Assembly (NCBI RefSeq): GCF_000372725.1
Contig: NW_005197803.1
Location: forward strand, 172,988-236,987
From: Emiliania huxleyi CCMP1516
Taxonomy: Eukaryota > Haptophyta > Isochrysidales > Noelaerhabdaceae
Length of the DNA stretch: 64,000 bases
Direction: 5' to 3'
Shown: piece after piece, positions 47,803 through 58,894 of the stretch
Layout: every line of letters begins with the position of its first letter
Numbering within the stretch: the stretch's first letter is position 1
Translations under genes and position numbers: made by a program
The notes under the pieces: model-generated
The model's input: only the letters and a program-made list of their open reading frames with translations
Database searches by the model: none
Told to the model about the DNA's origin: nothing

Positions 47803-49278
47803 CTCAAAATCTCTCTCTGCGGCTTCCGCACCGCCGCTGCACTCGCTCCGGACTGCGTACTGTGCCACTGGGGCATCGCACAGAGCCTCGCACCCAACAT
47901 CAACTACGGCATCGAGGATCAGGCAGCGTTCAACGTCGCCGTCCGCGACGCCGCGAGGCTGGCCGCCGAGCAGCCGCTGCTCACAAGCAAGACAAAGCAC
48001 CTCATCGCGAGCATCCAGTCGCTCGTGGCAGCGCCGCCGGCGACAGGCAACGTCAGCGCGTACGCACACGCCTTGTGCGGGAACGTCACCGACGCGGACA
48101 CTGCAGCCATGTGCGCGAATGCGGCGATGGCGGCGACGCCTTGGAATTACTACGAGGGCGAGGCCGGCGGCTCCCACTTTCCACTCAAGCCGAAACTGCG
48201 TCCAATCAAGACCATGCTGCTCGACCACGTCCGAGGCGGCGACGGCGGGACGCCGCACGCCTTCACCATCCACCTGCTAATCCATCTGATGGAGCCGACC
48301 AACGCGCCAGCCTCCTTTCGCTGGCAGGCGGTCGAAGCTGCACAGGCCCTCTACTCGACCCACGGCGAGGCGCTCGCCCCGGCGCAAGGTCACCTGACGC
48401 ACATGCCGGCGCATCTCTTCCTTCGCGTCGGCCGATACGCCTCCGGGGTCGACACCTCTCTTCGCACCGAAGCCAACAACCAGCGCTACCTGTCGCGCTG
48501 CCTCCACCCCTATGCGCACGGCCACAACCTCAAGATGCTCACGGCGCTTGCGCGCTTCGCGGGCATGAGCGCCATCGCCATGGAGGGTGCTCGCAATGTC
48601 ACCTCGGCGCTGGCTGGGCCGGAGCTGACGCCTGCGGGCAAGGTGGCGTGCATCGATTGCGCTGGGCCCTCGTCCCCCGAGGCTGTGTTGACGCTGGCTC
48701 GGTTTGCGCGGTGGGAGGAGGTGCTTTCGGAAGCAGTGCCTCGGACGTGGGGCGACGAGGGAGCGTACAACGAGGGTGCCTTCCGCCTCGCGCGGGCGCT
48801 CGCCATGTACGCTCTGGCCGATGGCCGGACGGCCGAGAGGGCGGACGCCGAAGCCGCGCGCGCCATCAACGCCTCCGCAAAGTCGGAGTGGGCAGAGGTG
48901 GTTCAAGCCGAGCTCGAGGCCGCCCGGGCGTGGCGCATCGAGGGCGACGGCGTGAGAGCCGCCGGAGCGCTGGCCAAGGCCGTGGCGGCGGTGGACAAGA
49001 TGCCGTACATGGAGCCGCCGCGCTGGTATTACCCACCGCGGCAGTGCCTCGGGTATGTGCTGCGCGCCTCGAACGCGACCGCCTCCCTCGCCGCCTTTAC
49101 CCGCGACCTGCACGACTTCCCGGAGAACGGATGGTCCCTCTCCGGCGCGGCCGATGCGCTCGATGCCCTCGGACGTGGCGCTGAGGCCGAGGGCCATCGC
49201 GAGCGCGCCGCTGTCGCCTGGCAATTCGCCGACGTCTGGCAGCCGAGGCCGCCACCGTGCCCGCAGCTGTCGGCGTAG
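47803..49278 (+). CDS. TPR-family protein (bacterial-like), 5' end missing or spliced elsewhere
   Basis: The frame is open from 47782 but has no ATG before the conserved part, and its first bases belong to repeats, so an upstream exon is missing or the gene is truncated. The conserved part starts GFRTAAALAPDCVLCHWGIAQSLAPNIN, the first TPR-like unit of a family common in bacteria. The family hallmark follows: HAFTIHLLIHLMEPTNAPASFRWQ and GHLTHMPAHLFLRVGRY with several His residues (about 48256-48440). Later helices end with DFPENGWSLSGAADALDALGR. Family members are usually secreted or periplasmic and of unknown role. The absence of introns and the bacterial type of relatives hint at transfer from bacteria, which I infer only from family memory. 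A 23-nt sequence at 47781-47803 recurs inverted at 58624-58646. Confidence 0.7.
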   Translation, partial: LKISLCGFRTAAALAPDCVLCHWGIAQSLAPNINYGIEDQAAFNVAVRDAARLAAEQPLLTSKTKHLIASIQSLVAAPPATGNVSAYAHALCGNVTDADTAAMCANAAMAATPWNYYEGEAGGSHFPLKPKLRPIKTMLLDHVRGGDGGTPHAFTIHLLIHLMEPTNAPASFRWQAVEAAQALYSTHGEALAPAQGHLTHMPAHLFLRVGRYASGVDTSLRTEANNQRYLSRCLHPYAHGHNLKMLTALARFAGMSAIAMEGARNVTSALAGPELTPAGKVACIDCAGPSSPEAVLTLARFARWEEVLSEAVPRTWGDEGAYNEGAFRLARALAMYALADGRTAERADAEAARAINASAKSEWAEVVQAELEAARAWRIEGDGVRAAGALAKAVAAVDKMPYMEPPRWYYPPRQCLGYVLRASNATASLAAFTRDLHDFPENGWSLSGAADALDALGRGAEAEGHRERAAVAWQFADVWQPRPPPCPQLSA

Positions 49279-49657
49279 GCCGCAGGCGCAGCGCGCACAA
49301 GACAGAGACGGCGCGATCGCGGTGGCTCCCCGGGACGCGCGTGGGCGCGACCCGACCTTGAGGGAGACACTTCCGGCCCGGGGGGGTGCGGACTGCGGTG
49401 TCTTTTGCGGACGTTGTGAGCGACCAGCGTGTGTGTGCGCGCGCGCGCGAATGCCGAAAATGTGTCTTGTGTGCGCGGTGGCTGGTGCGCGGTGGGTCGT
49501 AGAGGTCAAAATGATGAGCGGCGGCGGAGATGACGCGGGGCGCGTCAACTAAGAACTTTATACTCTAATGTTAGTGGTTACTCCCCCAAACCTGTTACCG
49601 GGTAACATCGTTTTTGGCGGCGATAGACATAGACGCGGGATTGTGAGTGGCTATGAG
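49279..49657. other. intergenic between converging genes
   Basis: No ORF of interest; the A/T-rich AACTTTATACTCTAATG at about 49554-49570 may be part of a 3' processing region. Confidence 0.5.
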
Positions 49658-52256
49658 TTATGCTATATCGACTGGCGCGCTCAAGCGCCTCGCTCCTCGG
49701 CAAGCTCTGAGCATCTCTTCAAGCTCCAAGTATCGGTCCATCTTATCATCTGCAGCCCGGCGCGCGGCTGCGGCCGCATTGACCAGCGCCAACTGCTGCA
49801 TCTGAGGAAGCCGCTTCCTCGAGGCAATCACCTCCTGCAGCTCAGCCTCAGCCTTCGCCGCGGCAGCCTCGAGCTCGGCGACGTCAGCCTCGATGGTGGC
49901 ATACTCCGCCTTTTCGCGCTTGCCGAACTTCTTCTTCTTCTCCTTCTCCTTCTTCTTCACCCTGCCCGTTCTGGAGAGCTCCTCGGACAGCTTGGCTAGC
50001 TGCCGCTGCGACGGCGCAGGAGCAGGCGGCGGAGGAGGAGGGGGCGGCGGCGGCGGTGGCGGCTCAAAGCCGCGATTAAATACCTTTTCGAGTGCCTCCT
50101 CGGCGGCCTTTCTCTGCGCAGCGCGCTCCTCCAGCTCGGCGCGCCACGCCTCCACCTCGGCCTGCAGCGCGCCCCGCTTCTCTTCTTCCAGCTCTGCCAG
50201 CAATGCCCCTTCCTCCCCACAGCTCGCCCGCTCTGCGCCGAGCGCCTCGATCGCCGCTTCCGCCGCCGCAATCTTGTCCTCTAGGCTCTCGGGCGGCTTC
50301 GGCGCGGAGTCCTGCGGCCCGCCCTCCTCCGCCGTGCGCTCTGGCTCTGCCAGCGACGGCGGCGGCGGCGGCGCGCTCACCGCGCCCGCCACGTTCACCA
50401 CCCCGCGGTCCAACTCTGAGAAGTCGGACTGCCGCAACGATCGCTCCTCGACCAGCACCTTGCCGTCGGCGACATAGCCGACGTGCGTGGCGTCAATCGC
50501 CTCGCAAAAGGCGCGGTCGTGCGAGACGACGACGAGCGCTCCGTTGTACTTGCCGATGGCGTCGAGCAGCGCGGCGATCGCGTCCACGTCGAGGTGGTTT
50601 GTCGGCTCGTCGAGGAGGAGGACGTTGCACGGCGTGAGGCAGAATGTCGCGAGCGCCACGCGCGCCTTCTCGCCGCCTGACAGGTCGCCGATCGATCGCG
50701 CCGCCTTGTCGCCGACGAGGCCGAGAGCACCCATGACGGCCCTGCACCGCTCGTCCGTGACGGTGCCGTCTGTCCGGCGGACGGTCTGCGAGACGTACTC
50801 GAACGCGACCACGTCCTGCGGCAGCTCTTGCGCGAGGTCCTGCGCAAACACGCCCAGCTCGAGCCGCTCGTCGGCGACGCGCTGCCCCTCGCCCAGACGC
50901 AACGACCCGGCGAGGGCCTTTAGGATCGTCGACTTACCGGCGCCGTTCGGTCCGCGCAAGATCAGCCGCATGCCCTTTGCCACGGCGAGGTCGGCGCCCG
51001 TGATGATGTCCTGCGCCCCGAGCGGGTGGCGGATGTCGGCGCCGGCCAGCGCCAACGGCGTCATGCCACACGGCGGCGGCGCTGCGAGCGTGAGCGAAGG
51101 GCGGCGCTGCTGGCCAATCAGCAGCGCCTTTGCGGCCGCCTGCTGCTTCGCCAGCCTCTCGAGCTTGCCCTGCCGGTCCTTGGCCTGCGTCGCCTTGGAC
51201 GCCTTTGCGCCCATGCGATCAATGAAGTCCTGCATGCGCTTGCGCTCTCGCTCCTGCGCCTCCACCGTCGCCCGCACGCGCGCCTGCCGCTCCTCGCGCT
51301 CCTCCAGGAACTTGTCGTACGTCACCGACTTGTACAGCTCGAGCCGCCCTCCCGCGACCTCGGCGATGCTGTTGGATGCGCGGCGCAGAAACTCGGCGTC
51401 GTGGGAGACAACGAGCACCGTGCCCTGGTACGCGCCCACGTAATCGCCGAGCCAGCGGCGCGCGGCGGCGTCGAGGTGATTGGTGGGCTCGTCCATGATG
51501 AGCAGCTCCTACAGAACAGGCCCTGAAAAACGTCGTGGAGTGTACCCGAACCGTGGTGTGGGCTCGTCGGAGACTCTCCGGCTCGGAGAGCAGCAGCCGC
51601 GCGAGGCCGATGCGCATCTGCCAGCCGCCAGAGAAGGAGGAGCAGGGCGCGTCAAACTCCTCCGTCTCGAAGCCGAGCCCCTGCAGCACCTTTGAGATGC
51701 GCGCCTCAATCTCGTACCCGCCGGCGGCCGCGTACTCCGACTGCGCCGCCTCCAGGCACTCGAGCTCCTCGTCGGTGCCGAGGACGCACGACTCGACCGC
51801 CGAGTCGAGCGCAGCCTTGGCCGCCTGGTACCTCTCCATCCGCGAGACAACCTCCTCGCGCACCGTCGTGTCGGCGCCCGACACCGCGGTCTGTTCCAGC
51901 ATGCCGAGCCGCAGCGACGACGACACGACGAGCTGGCCGCCGTCCGCGAGCCGGCCGCCGCCGTCGCCATTCGCTGCCGCGCTGATCGCCCGGAGCAGCG
52001 TCGACTTCCCGCAACCGTTGGTGCCGTGAATCGCCCAGCGCTCGTTCGGCATCACGCTCCAGTTCACGTCCAGGATGAGAGGGCTGTCGCCGGCCCAGAC
52101 ATCGACGCCTTTGACCACGATCGCAGCGCCGCCGGTGTCGACGGCTGCGGCCATGCGGACGGAGCGGGCACGCGTCGCTGCTGCTGCTGGGTGCGGCGCC
52201 GCAGGAGAGAACGCCGCGGAGCCCATCGCCATGATTAAGTGGGCGGCTGTGCACAT
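49658..52256 (-). CDS. ABC-F family ATPase (translation-factor type), two exons
   Basis: Exon 1 (52256 to about 51556) holds the first ATPase: Walker A GTNGCGKST and signature SSFSGGWQMRIGLARLLLSEPE. Exon 2 (51508-49658) begins ELLIMDEPTNHLD and carries the linker, Walker A GPNGAGKST, signature LSGGEKARVALA, LLLDEPTNHLD and VVSHD. There is no membrane domain. Two ATPases joined by a charged helical linker define ABC-F proteins, which act on ribosomes. The N-terminus (MCTAAHLIMAMGSAAF...) could be an organelle leader, and plastid ABC-F proteins share the DAAARRWL motif I see after the first Walker B. The C-terminal extension has a Lys-rich coiled coil and polyproline. The intron junction is odd: SEP|ELLIMDEP would require a non-GT, non-GC donor (GAGAGT). 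Confidence 0.9.
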
Positions 52257-52579
52257 GCTGGCACTGAAGTGCTGCGCTGCACGACGAGCCGGTCTCGACG
52301 TCGAGCCGCGACAAGGCACGGAAACGGCACAAAATTCTTTTTTGCATGTTCGTGTCTCGTCTCCGGACGTAGGACTGTAACCCCAGCCTACTCCGCGTGA
52401 ACTCTCGAGGGATCTCGAGTTGCGGAGCTCCATAAACGCACTCCCCCGTTCACAGCCTTGTTATTGAGAAGAAAATACCTCCTATGTTCACAGGCCTTGT
52501 TACTGAGAAGAAAATACAGGTTGTGCGAGCCTGCCGCCTCCTCTTCAGCCGCGGCGGCGAGAGCAGAAACAGGCCAGCA

Positions 52580-53269
52580 ATGATCGCTCCAGGCCCTCCC
52601 GAGCATCGCGTCCGGCCGCGCCGGGCAGTATCTGCCGTGGCGCTAGCTCTCGTCGTGTCGACCTTCCTTCTCTACGCCGCTCAGCGCACGGGCGCCAGTT
52701 CGCTGACGTCCGGCTCGTGCACGCTCAGCGGCGGCGAGGCAGTTCTCGACGGCTGGCACGGCAAGGACACGGGCGCAAACGAGTGCAACAGCTGCTTTTG
52801 CGACAAAGGCCGGATGGCCTGCACCCGAATGGCGTGCGCCGCGCACCTTCCCACCGAGGGGCTGGCGCAGCAGGGCGAGACGTGCGATGGTTTCGACGAG
52901 ACCACCGGCAAGGCGTTCCCGAGCTGTGCGCAGGGACTCGTCTGCCAGTCTGTTGACGAAATGGTGTCGATTCCAGGGGCCGGCAAGAAGTGCACGCCGG
53001 TGGCTGACACAGTCACGGAGCGGCGCTTCGGGCGGTTTGGCCGGCGGCCCGGCGGCGGGCTGGCTGTGGGCATGATGGGCGGCATGCTGCTCGGGTCCGC
53101 GATGTCGCAGCGGCCTACTACCGTCGTGTACGAAGCTCCACAGCAGCCGTGCCCGTATGGGAGGTACTCGCCCGCGTGCAAGAACTGGGGGAGCGGCAAT
53201 GCCCCCGCTTACGAACCCGGGACGACGGGGCCTTCCCAAAACAACCCGCTGTACGGGATCGCAGGCTGA
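52580..53269 (+). CDS. secreted or membrane-anchored Cys-rich protein with a pacifastin/VWC-like motif
   Basis: The ATG at 52580 is chosen because it is followed by a basic segment and a hydrophobic helix (AVSAVALALVVSTFLLYAA), a signal anchor or signal peptide; earlier in-frame ATG 52484 lies in a tandem repeat. The next part has eight or so cysteines with the pattern C...C-N-x-C-x-C...G...CT...C (ECNSCFCDKGRMACTRMACA), which resembles pacifastin or short VWC modules. A second Cys group follows (ETCDGFDE... CAQGLVCQ... KKCTP). A Gly/Met-rich patch (GGGLAVGMMGGMLLGSAM) might be a second membrane segment, and the tail is Pro/Gly/Asn-rich. If pacifastin-like, it may inhibit serine proteases, but the match is only a Cys pattern. 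Intronless, 229 residues. Confidence 0.55.
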   Translation: MIAPGPPEHRVRPRRAVSAVALALVVSTFLLYAAQRTGASSLTSGSCTLSGGEAVLDGWHGKDTGANECNSCFCDKGRMACTRMACAAHLPTEGLAQQGETCDGFDETTGKAFPSCAQGLVCQSVDEMVSIPGAGKKCTPVADTVTERRFGRFGRRPGGGLAVGMMGGMLLGSAMSQRPTTVVYEAPQQPCPYGRYSPACKNWGSGNAPAYEPGTTGPSQNNPLYGIAG

Positions 53270-53639
53270 TGCTCGCCATTGTATGCGGGACGTGCATGTG
53301 CATGTCCTGGTCGTACTCGAGTACGTGTGGTGAGCGGGCGTCATCGACATGGACCTCCTCAGCCCGGGTGCGAGCGCGACGCCGATTCCAGGCGCGGAGC
53401 TGCTCGGCGATCTGTTAGACGGTTGAGCGTTCCCGTGGATGTTACAGGTGCGGTGGAGCGGACGTGCGTCAGTGGTCAGACTCAGACTGCAGCGTGTAAA
53501 GTGTGTGTAGCTGTAGGGCCACGAAGACACGAGACTACAGACTTGAAAATTTAAGAAACTCGCAACCGACACGGATCTCGGTTCTCGCTTCTCGGAACAT
53601 GCGATGCATTCACTTTCGTAGTAGTCATACGCCAACGCG
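53270..53639. other. intergenic between converging genes
   Basis: No ORF with features. A/T content rises around 53535-53560 (GAAAATTTAAGAAAC), compatible with a 3' end region. Confidence 0.5.
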
Positions 53640-54830
53640 TCAAGTCGCGGGCAGGTGCCAATCACTCGCATTGGTGGTGAATCGGTGATTCCTAACCCAT
53701 TTGCAGGCGGCGTCGCTCTTCCGAAAGGCGTCCAGGTCGTCGCCGTCGCCCATCTCGATGCCGTGATCGGACGCGCCGCCCACGCCCTCGACGACAAAGA
53801 TGGCGCCGAATGCGTGGTGCGGGTCACACGCCGGCTTCGGCAAGCGCGCGGGTCGACACGAGCCAGCGAGGCAGCGGAAGCGCACGCTGTGGCGCTTTGC
53901 AATCTCCGAGTGCGCCTTGGGCTCGCCAGCGGCGAGGAGGCGCGGGTAGATGCGCTGCTTGGCACGCGCGCGCACGGCGACGCTCATCTTCGAGTCACGC
54001 CAGCGGGTCCGCCGCGAAGGAGGCATGAACCCAGTGCGCATGCTGTCCTCCACTTCCCGCCTCGGCAGCGCGCGCAACTCGGCGCCGCCGAGCGTTGGTG
54101 CGCACGCATAGTCTAGCCAGTCATCGTAGGCAATGATCGTGCCGACGCGCGCCAGGCGGTTTGCAAACATCCAATCGAGCGCTTCGTATGCCGAGCGATA
54201 GATGTCGGAGTCGATGTCGACGAGCGTTGCCGGCGGCAGCGTCGTCGCCAGCTCGGGCGTCAGCGTCACATTGAAAAAGCCGGGATATAGTCGCGTGTGG
54301 GCGCCGAGGTCCTTGATGATGCGCTGCATCACCGCCGTCCCATCGACGCCGAATGTGCCTGCCACCCATGTCGCTCTCCGCACCTCGCCTCGCTGCTCAT
54401 CCGGCAAGCCAGCAAAGGAGTCAAAGGCGAGGAGTTTCGAGTCGGGCCACCACTTCCGATAGAGGTACATTGAAGCTCCGAGGTACACGCCAAACTGGTA
54501 AACCGCCGAGGCACTCTGCTGCCGCGTCGCCTCAAGCACGGCCGGAAGCAACAATCGCCAGCAACGTTGGCTCGTTGGCCTCCAGCTCGTATTCGGCAGT
54601 GCGAGTTGAGCTCGCTCGAGGTTTTCGGGCTTCTGCAGAGCACCAAGATACACAGGGCCGTGCTTGCCGTCGCACTGGTCGGTGGAATGGCACCATCGGG
54701 ATCGCACGCGCGCGCGCGTCGGCAACACGGACATTCTTTCTCTTCCTCGACTGCGGCGTTGTGTCGAACCCGTGTGCTCGCAGAGAGAGAGTTCTGTTCG
54801 TTGAATTCTTTCTCTTCCTAATGGCACCAT
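53640..54830 (-). CDS. TylF/MycF-type SAM-dependent methyltransferase
   Basis: This 396-residue ORF has the layout of the macrocin O-methyltransferase (TylF) family: a nucleotide-binding start (YQFGVYLGASMYLYRKW, about 110-126), FDSFAGLPDE (about 135-144), a GTFG segment (about 157), LYPGFFNVTL (about 180-189), ATLVDIDSDIYRSAYEALDW (about 200-219), then IIAYDDW (about 234-240). The DIDSDIY and YDDW acids are the expected Mg2+ site. Natural members methylate sugar or small-molecule hydroxyls; several algal homologues are uncharacterised. The first 30-60 residues are Arg-rich and poorly conserved, and the start may be the second ATG at 54734. A directly repeated AATGGCACCATCGGG sequence flanks the N-terminal codons (54688 and 54820). 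Confidence 0.8.
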   Translation of the reverse strand: MVPLGRERIQRTELSLCEHTGSTQRRSRGRERMSVLPTRARVRSRWCHSTDQCDGKHGPVYLGALQKPENLERAQLALPNTSWRPTSQRCWRLLLPAVLEATRQQSASAVYQFGVYLGASMYLYRKWWPDSKLLAFDSFAGLPDEQRGEVRRATWVAGTFGVDGTAVMQRIIKDLGAHTRLYPGFFNVTLTPELATTLPPATLVDIDSDIYRSAYEALDWMFANRLARVGTIIAYDDWLDYACAPTLGGAELRALPRREVEDSMRTGFMPPSRRTRWRDSKMSVAVRARAKQRIYPRLLAAGEPKAHSEIAKRHSVRFRCLAGSCRPARLPKPACDPHHAFGAIFVVEGVGGASDHGIEMGDGDDLDAFRKSDAACKWVRNHRFTTNASDWHLPAT

Positions 54831-55202
54831 CGGGTCGCGGGGAATCTCGCGTCGAGGACGGTCGACGGAGCGTGCGCGGTCGGCGGCGAGACCGGTATGT
54901 GCCCGCGCCTTTTTGCATATGATCGCATAGGAGTATTGATTACTGATGAATACATCCGTACTCTACTTACAGGGCCGAGACGATAGCACACACGCGACAC
55001 GCGTGACGCGACGCCCCCTGCACGGTCTTGTGCGGGTCGGGTTGCACTGCACTGTAGCACTGATGAGTGATGTGTCCCGGAACCGCGCGCGCTGGGGCTC
55101 CACACCGGCCCGTCCGCAGCGACGCTCCCAGCGAGACTGCACAGAAGCACACGCCGCGCGCCGCTAGTGAACGCGCAAAATACACACTTTCATTCTGCCC
55201 CT
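54831..55202. other. intergenic, no gene recognised
   Basis: It has GCATATGATCGCATAGGAGT at 54914-54933 and the rest is unremarkable. It should contain the promoter of the methyltransferase and the 3' end of the transporter gene. Confidence 0.5.
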
Positions 55203-57381
55203 CTAGCGGTCGTGCCGCTTCACCCTCGGGCTCGCCTCAATGCTGCTGCTGCTCTCCTCCTCAACGGAGACCTCCTCGCAGCCCGAGGCGTCCCTCTCCC
55301 CGCCCGCGGCCGGCGGCAAGACGCAAGCCAGGGCGAGGAGGGCGAGGAGCGAGGGGAGGGCGAGCCAGACGACGGGCGCCGCGCCGCCGCGCAGGAAGTA
55401 CGGCCCGCTCGCCGCGTCGAGCGACACCTGAAACTGGGCGGTGCAGTAGAGGCTGCCGCCCACCGAGCCGCCGAGCTTCGTCATCGAGAGGAGCGCAAAG
55501 AGACGGCCTACCGCCAGACGCTTCGGCGAAATCGATCGGAAGCGTGGCCGAGATCGCGTCCTCGGGCGTGGCGCGCGGAGAGGCGAGCCTTGCGCGCGGG
55601 GAGGCAGCGCGGTCGACGAGAGGGACACGAGGAGCAGCTCCTACGGAGCCGAGACGCCGCAAACTCGCTTCAACCCGCGCCCACCGCTCTCAACGCCGTG
55701 CGCCCGCCCAGCGCGCGCCGTCGCGCCGCCGAGCAGCCCTCCGGCGAGGAACAGCAGCACGTGCAGCCCCTCCGTGTTTGGGCTCGGCGCGCGAAGCAGC
55801 AAGGCGCTCACGTGGCAGGCCTGCGCTAGGCGGAAGGGGGCAGCGCGGTCGCGACGCGTGCCGCGGGACCGCGGCCGGAGTGCGCGCGTACTCGGGCGGC
55901 ATGGCGGCCTCCAGACGTGAAGGTCAGGGGGTTTCTATGCTCCGCATCTAGGAGCTGAGGCCACGCCGCCGCAGCCGGCGAGCAGCAGCGAGGCGCGCGA
56001 GCCGAGCGCATCCTGCAGCGGCGGCGTCGCGACGAGGCCAAAGGCGGCGGCCTGCAGGCGGGGGGCAGGTGAAGGCCGAGTAGATTGGGCGCACGCTCCT
56101 TGCGCCCGCACATCCCTCCTTCCTCTCGGGGGCTCGGCCTGCTGGAGCGGCAGCAGCAGGCCGTACTCCTTCTCCGCCCAGCCAAAGTGCGCCTTGAGGT
56201 AGAGCGGCCACACTACGGCGAGCGTGTCGCGCGTCGCGGCGGCCAGGCAGAGGGCGACGAGGCAGAGCGCCAGCCGCGCCTGCGAGCGGCAAGGGCGGCG
56301 GCTGAGCGCCGCGGCGAGGGCGGCGGCGGCGAGAGGCGGCGGCGAGCCCCACCGTCCGCAGCCGCGACGACATGCAGCTTGAGGCGCCCGCGAGGCGGCC
56401 CTCGACGGGATACCCCTCGGGGTCGTGGCTGCTGCTCTCCTCCGTGGCCGCGTCGGAGCCGTCCGCGTCGCCGCAGCAGCGGCCGACCTCGGCGCCTCGC
56501 GCCGCGCCGAGGTCCACGTCGCTCCGCCGCAACGTGCGGGGCTGCAGCGCTCCGGCCTCCGAGGAGTGAAAGACGGCTCCGGCCTCCGAGGAGTAAAAGA
56601 CGAGCGTACCGGCGGAGCAGCAGAGCACGATCACGCCAAAGCCGCACCCGAAGACGCAGAGGCTGATCAGCAGCCGGAAGCGCAGCATGCCCCACGTGCT
56701 CTCTGGCAGCAGCGCAGTCAGCACCTGCCAGGGGGCGGTGCGCGGAGGCGGTGGAGAGCCGTGCGCGGAGGTAGTAGTGGAGAGCCGGGTGCCTTGGACG
56801 GCGGGCCGGAGAGGCGGGCTAAAAGTGGCGGCGGCGCGCGCCCAGTTGGTTGGCGTGAAGAGCAGGGTGCCCAGCAGAGCCAGCGCCTGCAGCTGCACCC
56901 TCGCCGCGCTCACCGCCAACGTGCGGCGCGACGGGTCGGTGTGCCTGCTCAGGTGCGCCGTCGCCATCTCCGTCTTGGCGCCGCTGAGGCCCGAGAAGAC
57001 GTTGGCGGCGACGAGCCAGCTCGTGCTCTGCGCCATCGATCGGATGGCGCAGCCGATCGCGCAGAGGGACGCGGGCAGCGCGATGCCAAGAAAGGGGCCG
57101 CGTGCATCGAGGAGGCAGCCAGCGATGGGCGCGCTCGCCGCGTTGAGCGCGTGCTGCACGGTGCGCAGCTTGCCCATGCCGCCCGCGTCGAGGCCGAGGT
57201 TTTGCATGAAGAAAGGGTATATTGGGCCCGTGAAGGCTGCGGTCACCGCCTCGGCCCACGGCACCAGCATCGCCGTCCGTATCTGCTTGTCCGCCCAGAA
57301 CCGGCGTGCCTCGCCAAGCTGTGAGGCGGCAATGTGCGAGAGCTGAGACGGCGCAGCACACGTGCCCTGGTCGCCAGCCAT
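55203..57381 (-). CDS. major facilitator superfamily (MFS) transporter, multi-exon
   Basis: Exon 1 (57381-56842, ATG in MAGDQG) encodes the first membrane helices: AFTGPIYPFFMQNLGLD, a loop GMGKLRTVQHALNAASAPIAGCLLDARG with the MFS-type R/D pattern, LVAANVFSGLSGAKTEM and LQALALLGTLLFTP. A plausible junction is TGG|GCGCGC (GC donor) to GCAG|GTGCTGAC at 56724. Exon 2 continues FRLLISLCVFGCGFGVIVL, then a long acidic cytosolic loop. Later exons include YLKAHFGWAEKEYGLLLPLQ (about 56205-56145), AAAFGLVATPPLQDALGSRASLLLAGCG (about 56050-55965) and LHVLLFLAGGLLGGATARA (about 55770-55715). The last exon encodes GGSVGGSLYCTAQFQVSLD, a final helix and an acidic Ser tail ending at 55203. I have not fixed every junction. 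The substrate is unknown. Confidence 0.75.
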
Positions 57382-58894
57382 GTCGTGTGGGAGCGTCACA
57401 CCGACAGGGCTCGCCGGCGACCAGGCAGGGTTCGAGGTTTTAGTGGGGTAAGGTATGGAGTTCACGTCGCCTCTCATTGGTTGCTTTTATTTATCCCATG
57501 GGAGGTAACGAATTGCGTCGGACGCTGCCTGCCCGTTCCATCCCACAGCAAACAAAAACAACTCTCTCTCGCTCTCAGGCTCTCGCCCACAGCCCCAGGA
57601 GGGGCGAGGGGGCGCCGCTCAAACCAATCATTTAAAATCCTAGGGACTGGGCACTAAAAAGAATCGGCTCAGCATCTGCTCTTCCTCCTGCTCGCCGCCC
57701 GGTCGGTCGGCTGGGAGCCGGAGTGGGTGGTGTGCGGAGCTGACACTAATTAACGCGAGGAATGCCTCCTGTTTCTATTTAACAACGAAGGCGCTCTCAA
57801 AGAAAAAGGCCGGCGCAATGCTTCCTGCGCACAGGGTTGGGGTCCGGGAAGGGGGTCTAACCTAAGAAGCTAAAACGATGTCGTCCGTTGGAAAACGTCT
57901 CGGTGTCGAACCACCAGCCCGACGCGCACTACAGTTAGGTCGTCCCTGAAGAATCGGCCACGACCCGGCTACGATCTGCTCACAGGCGATCGGCAATGTC
58001 GCTCAAAAAGAACAGAATACACCCTGTTGTGGTCGAGAGCTCTGACTCGTTCCGTGATCTGCTCGCAGCGACGCTGGCTGACCAGGTGCGCGCTGGGCAC
58101 TGCGAAGAGGTGCTCCATACGCTCGGCGTGCACGCTGTCGTGTCCGCATGATGCTTGATCCGCAGTGCTGAATGCGGGCCTCAAGGTCTTGTCGCTCTCG
58201 CCTCTCGGCGCAGCATCGCTCTCTTCGCAGCGTATCCTGACCAACAGCGCTGTCTTTACCCCCGGGAGCCATAAGGTACCCATTAAATAATAAATAAAAA
58301 CGGACACCTCTCTACTGTGAGATGGGTAAAAAGGAACAGGCCCCCGCCCTTGCGATCTTTGTGGAAGGTTCTTTGTGGGTGTGGTCGGCGACTAGCCGGG
58401 GTCGTCCTCCCGATGGGGGACTAGCACTAGCCGTCTTCCACATGGTCCCTCGGGTCCCTGCTGCTCCTCATCTCTCTTCGCGCGTACATCCTCCTGCTAA
58501 GAGGTACCCATTGAGAGACGCGGCACGCGGGATTGTTTTCTTACACCAGCCTGCTTGTTTTGCTCCCTTTCCCCTCTCTCCCGCTCGCCTCTCTCGCGCG
58601 CCTCCAGCCGCGCCCTCTCGCGGAGAGATTTTTAGCAATACCAAACAAATCTAACACTCACGTTGTTGCTCTCGCGGCGCCCAAAAGCATAAATAAATAA
58701 ATAGAGCAGTGATCTCCAGGGAGAGATGGGCGACGCACACGAACACAGAGGGTCAGTGCGCAACCCGCCCCGCTCGCAGGGCGTGCCCAAAAGCATGTCT
58801 CCGCCCACATAACCGTGAGATTTTTTCTTTCGAGGCACTTCGCGCCCAATTTCTCTGAGGTCTGAGGTCCTTCCAAGGGTCCTACGTCCGCACC
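57382..58894. other. long intergenic region, no convincing gene
   Basis: Comparatively A/T-rich in places (ATTAAATAATAAATAAAAACG at 58282-58302, AAATAAATAAATAGAGC at 58690). Contains the inverted 23-nt match to 47781-47803 at 58624-58646. Minus-strand ORFs at 57969-58307 lack motifs. Confidence 0.5.

Noticed and set aside
57890..57960. tRNA-like B box (GGTTCGACACC on the minus strand)
   Set aside because: There is no A box at the right distance and no acceptor or anticodon stem. No other tRNA or rRNA was recognised in the window.
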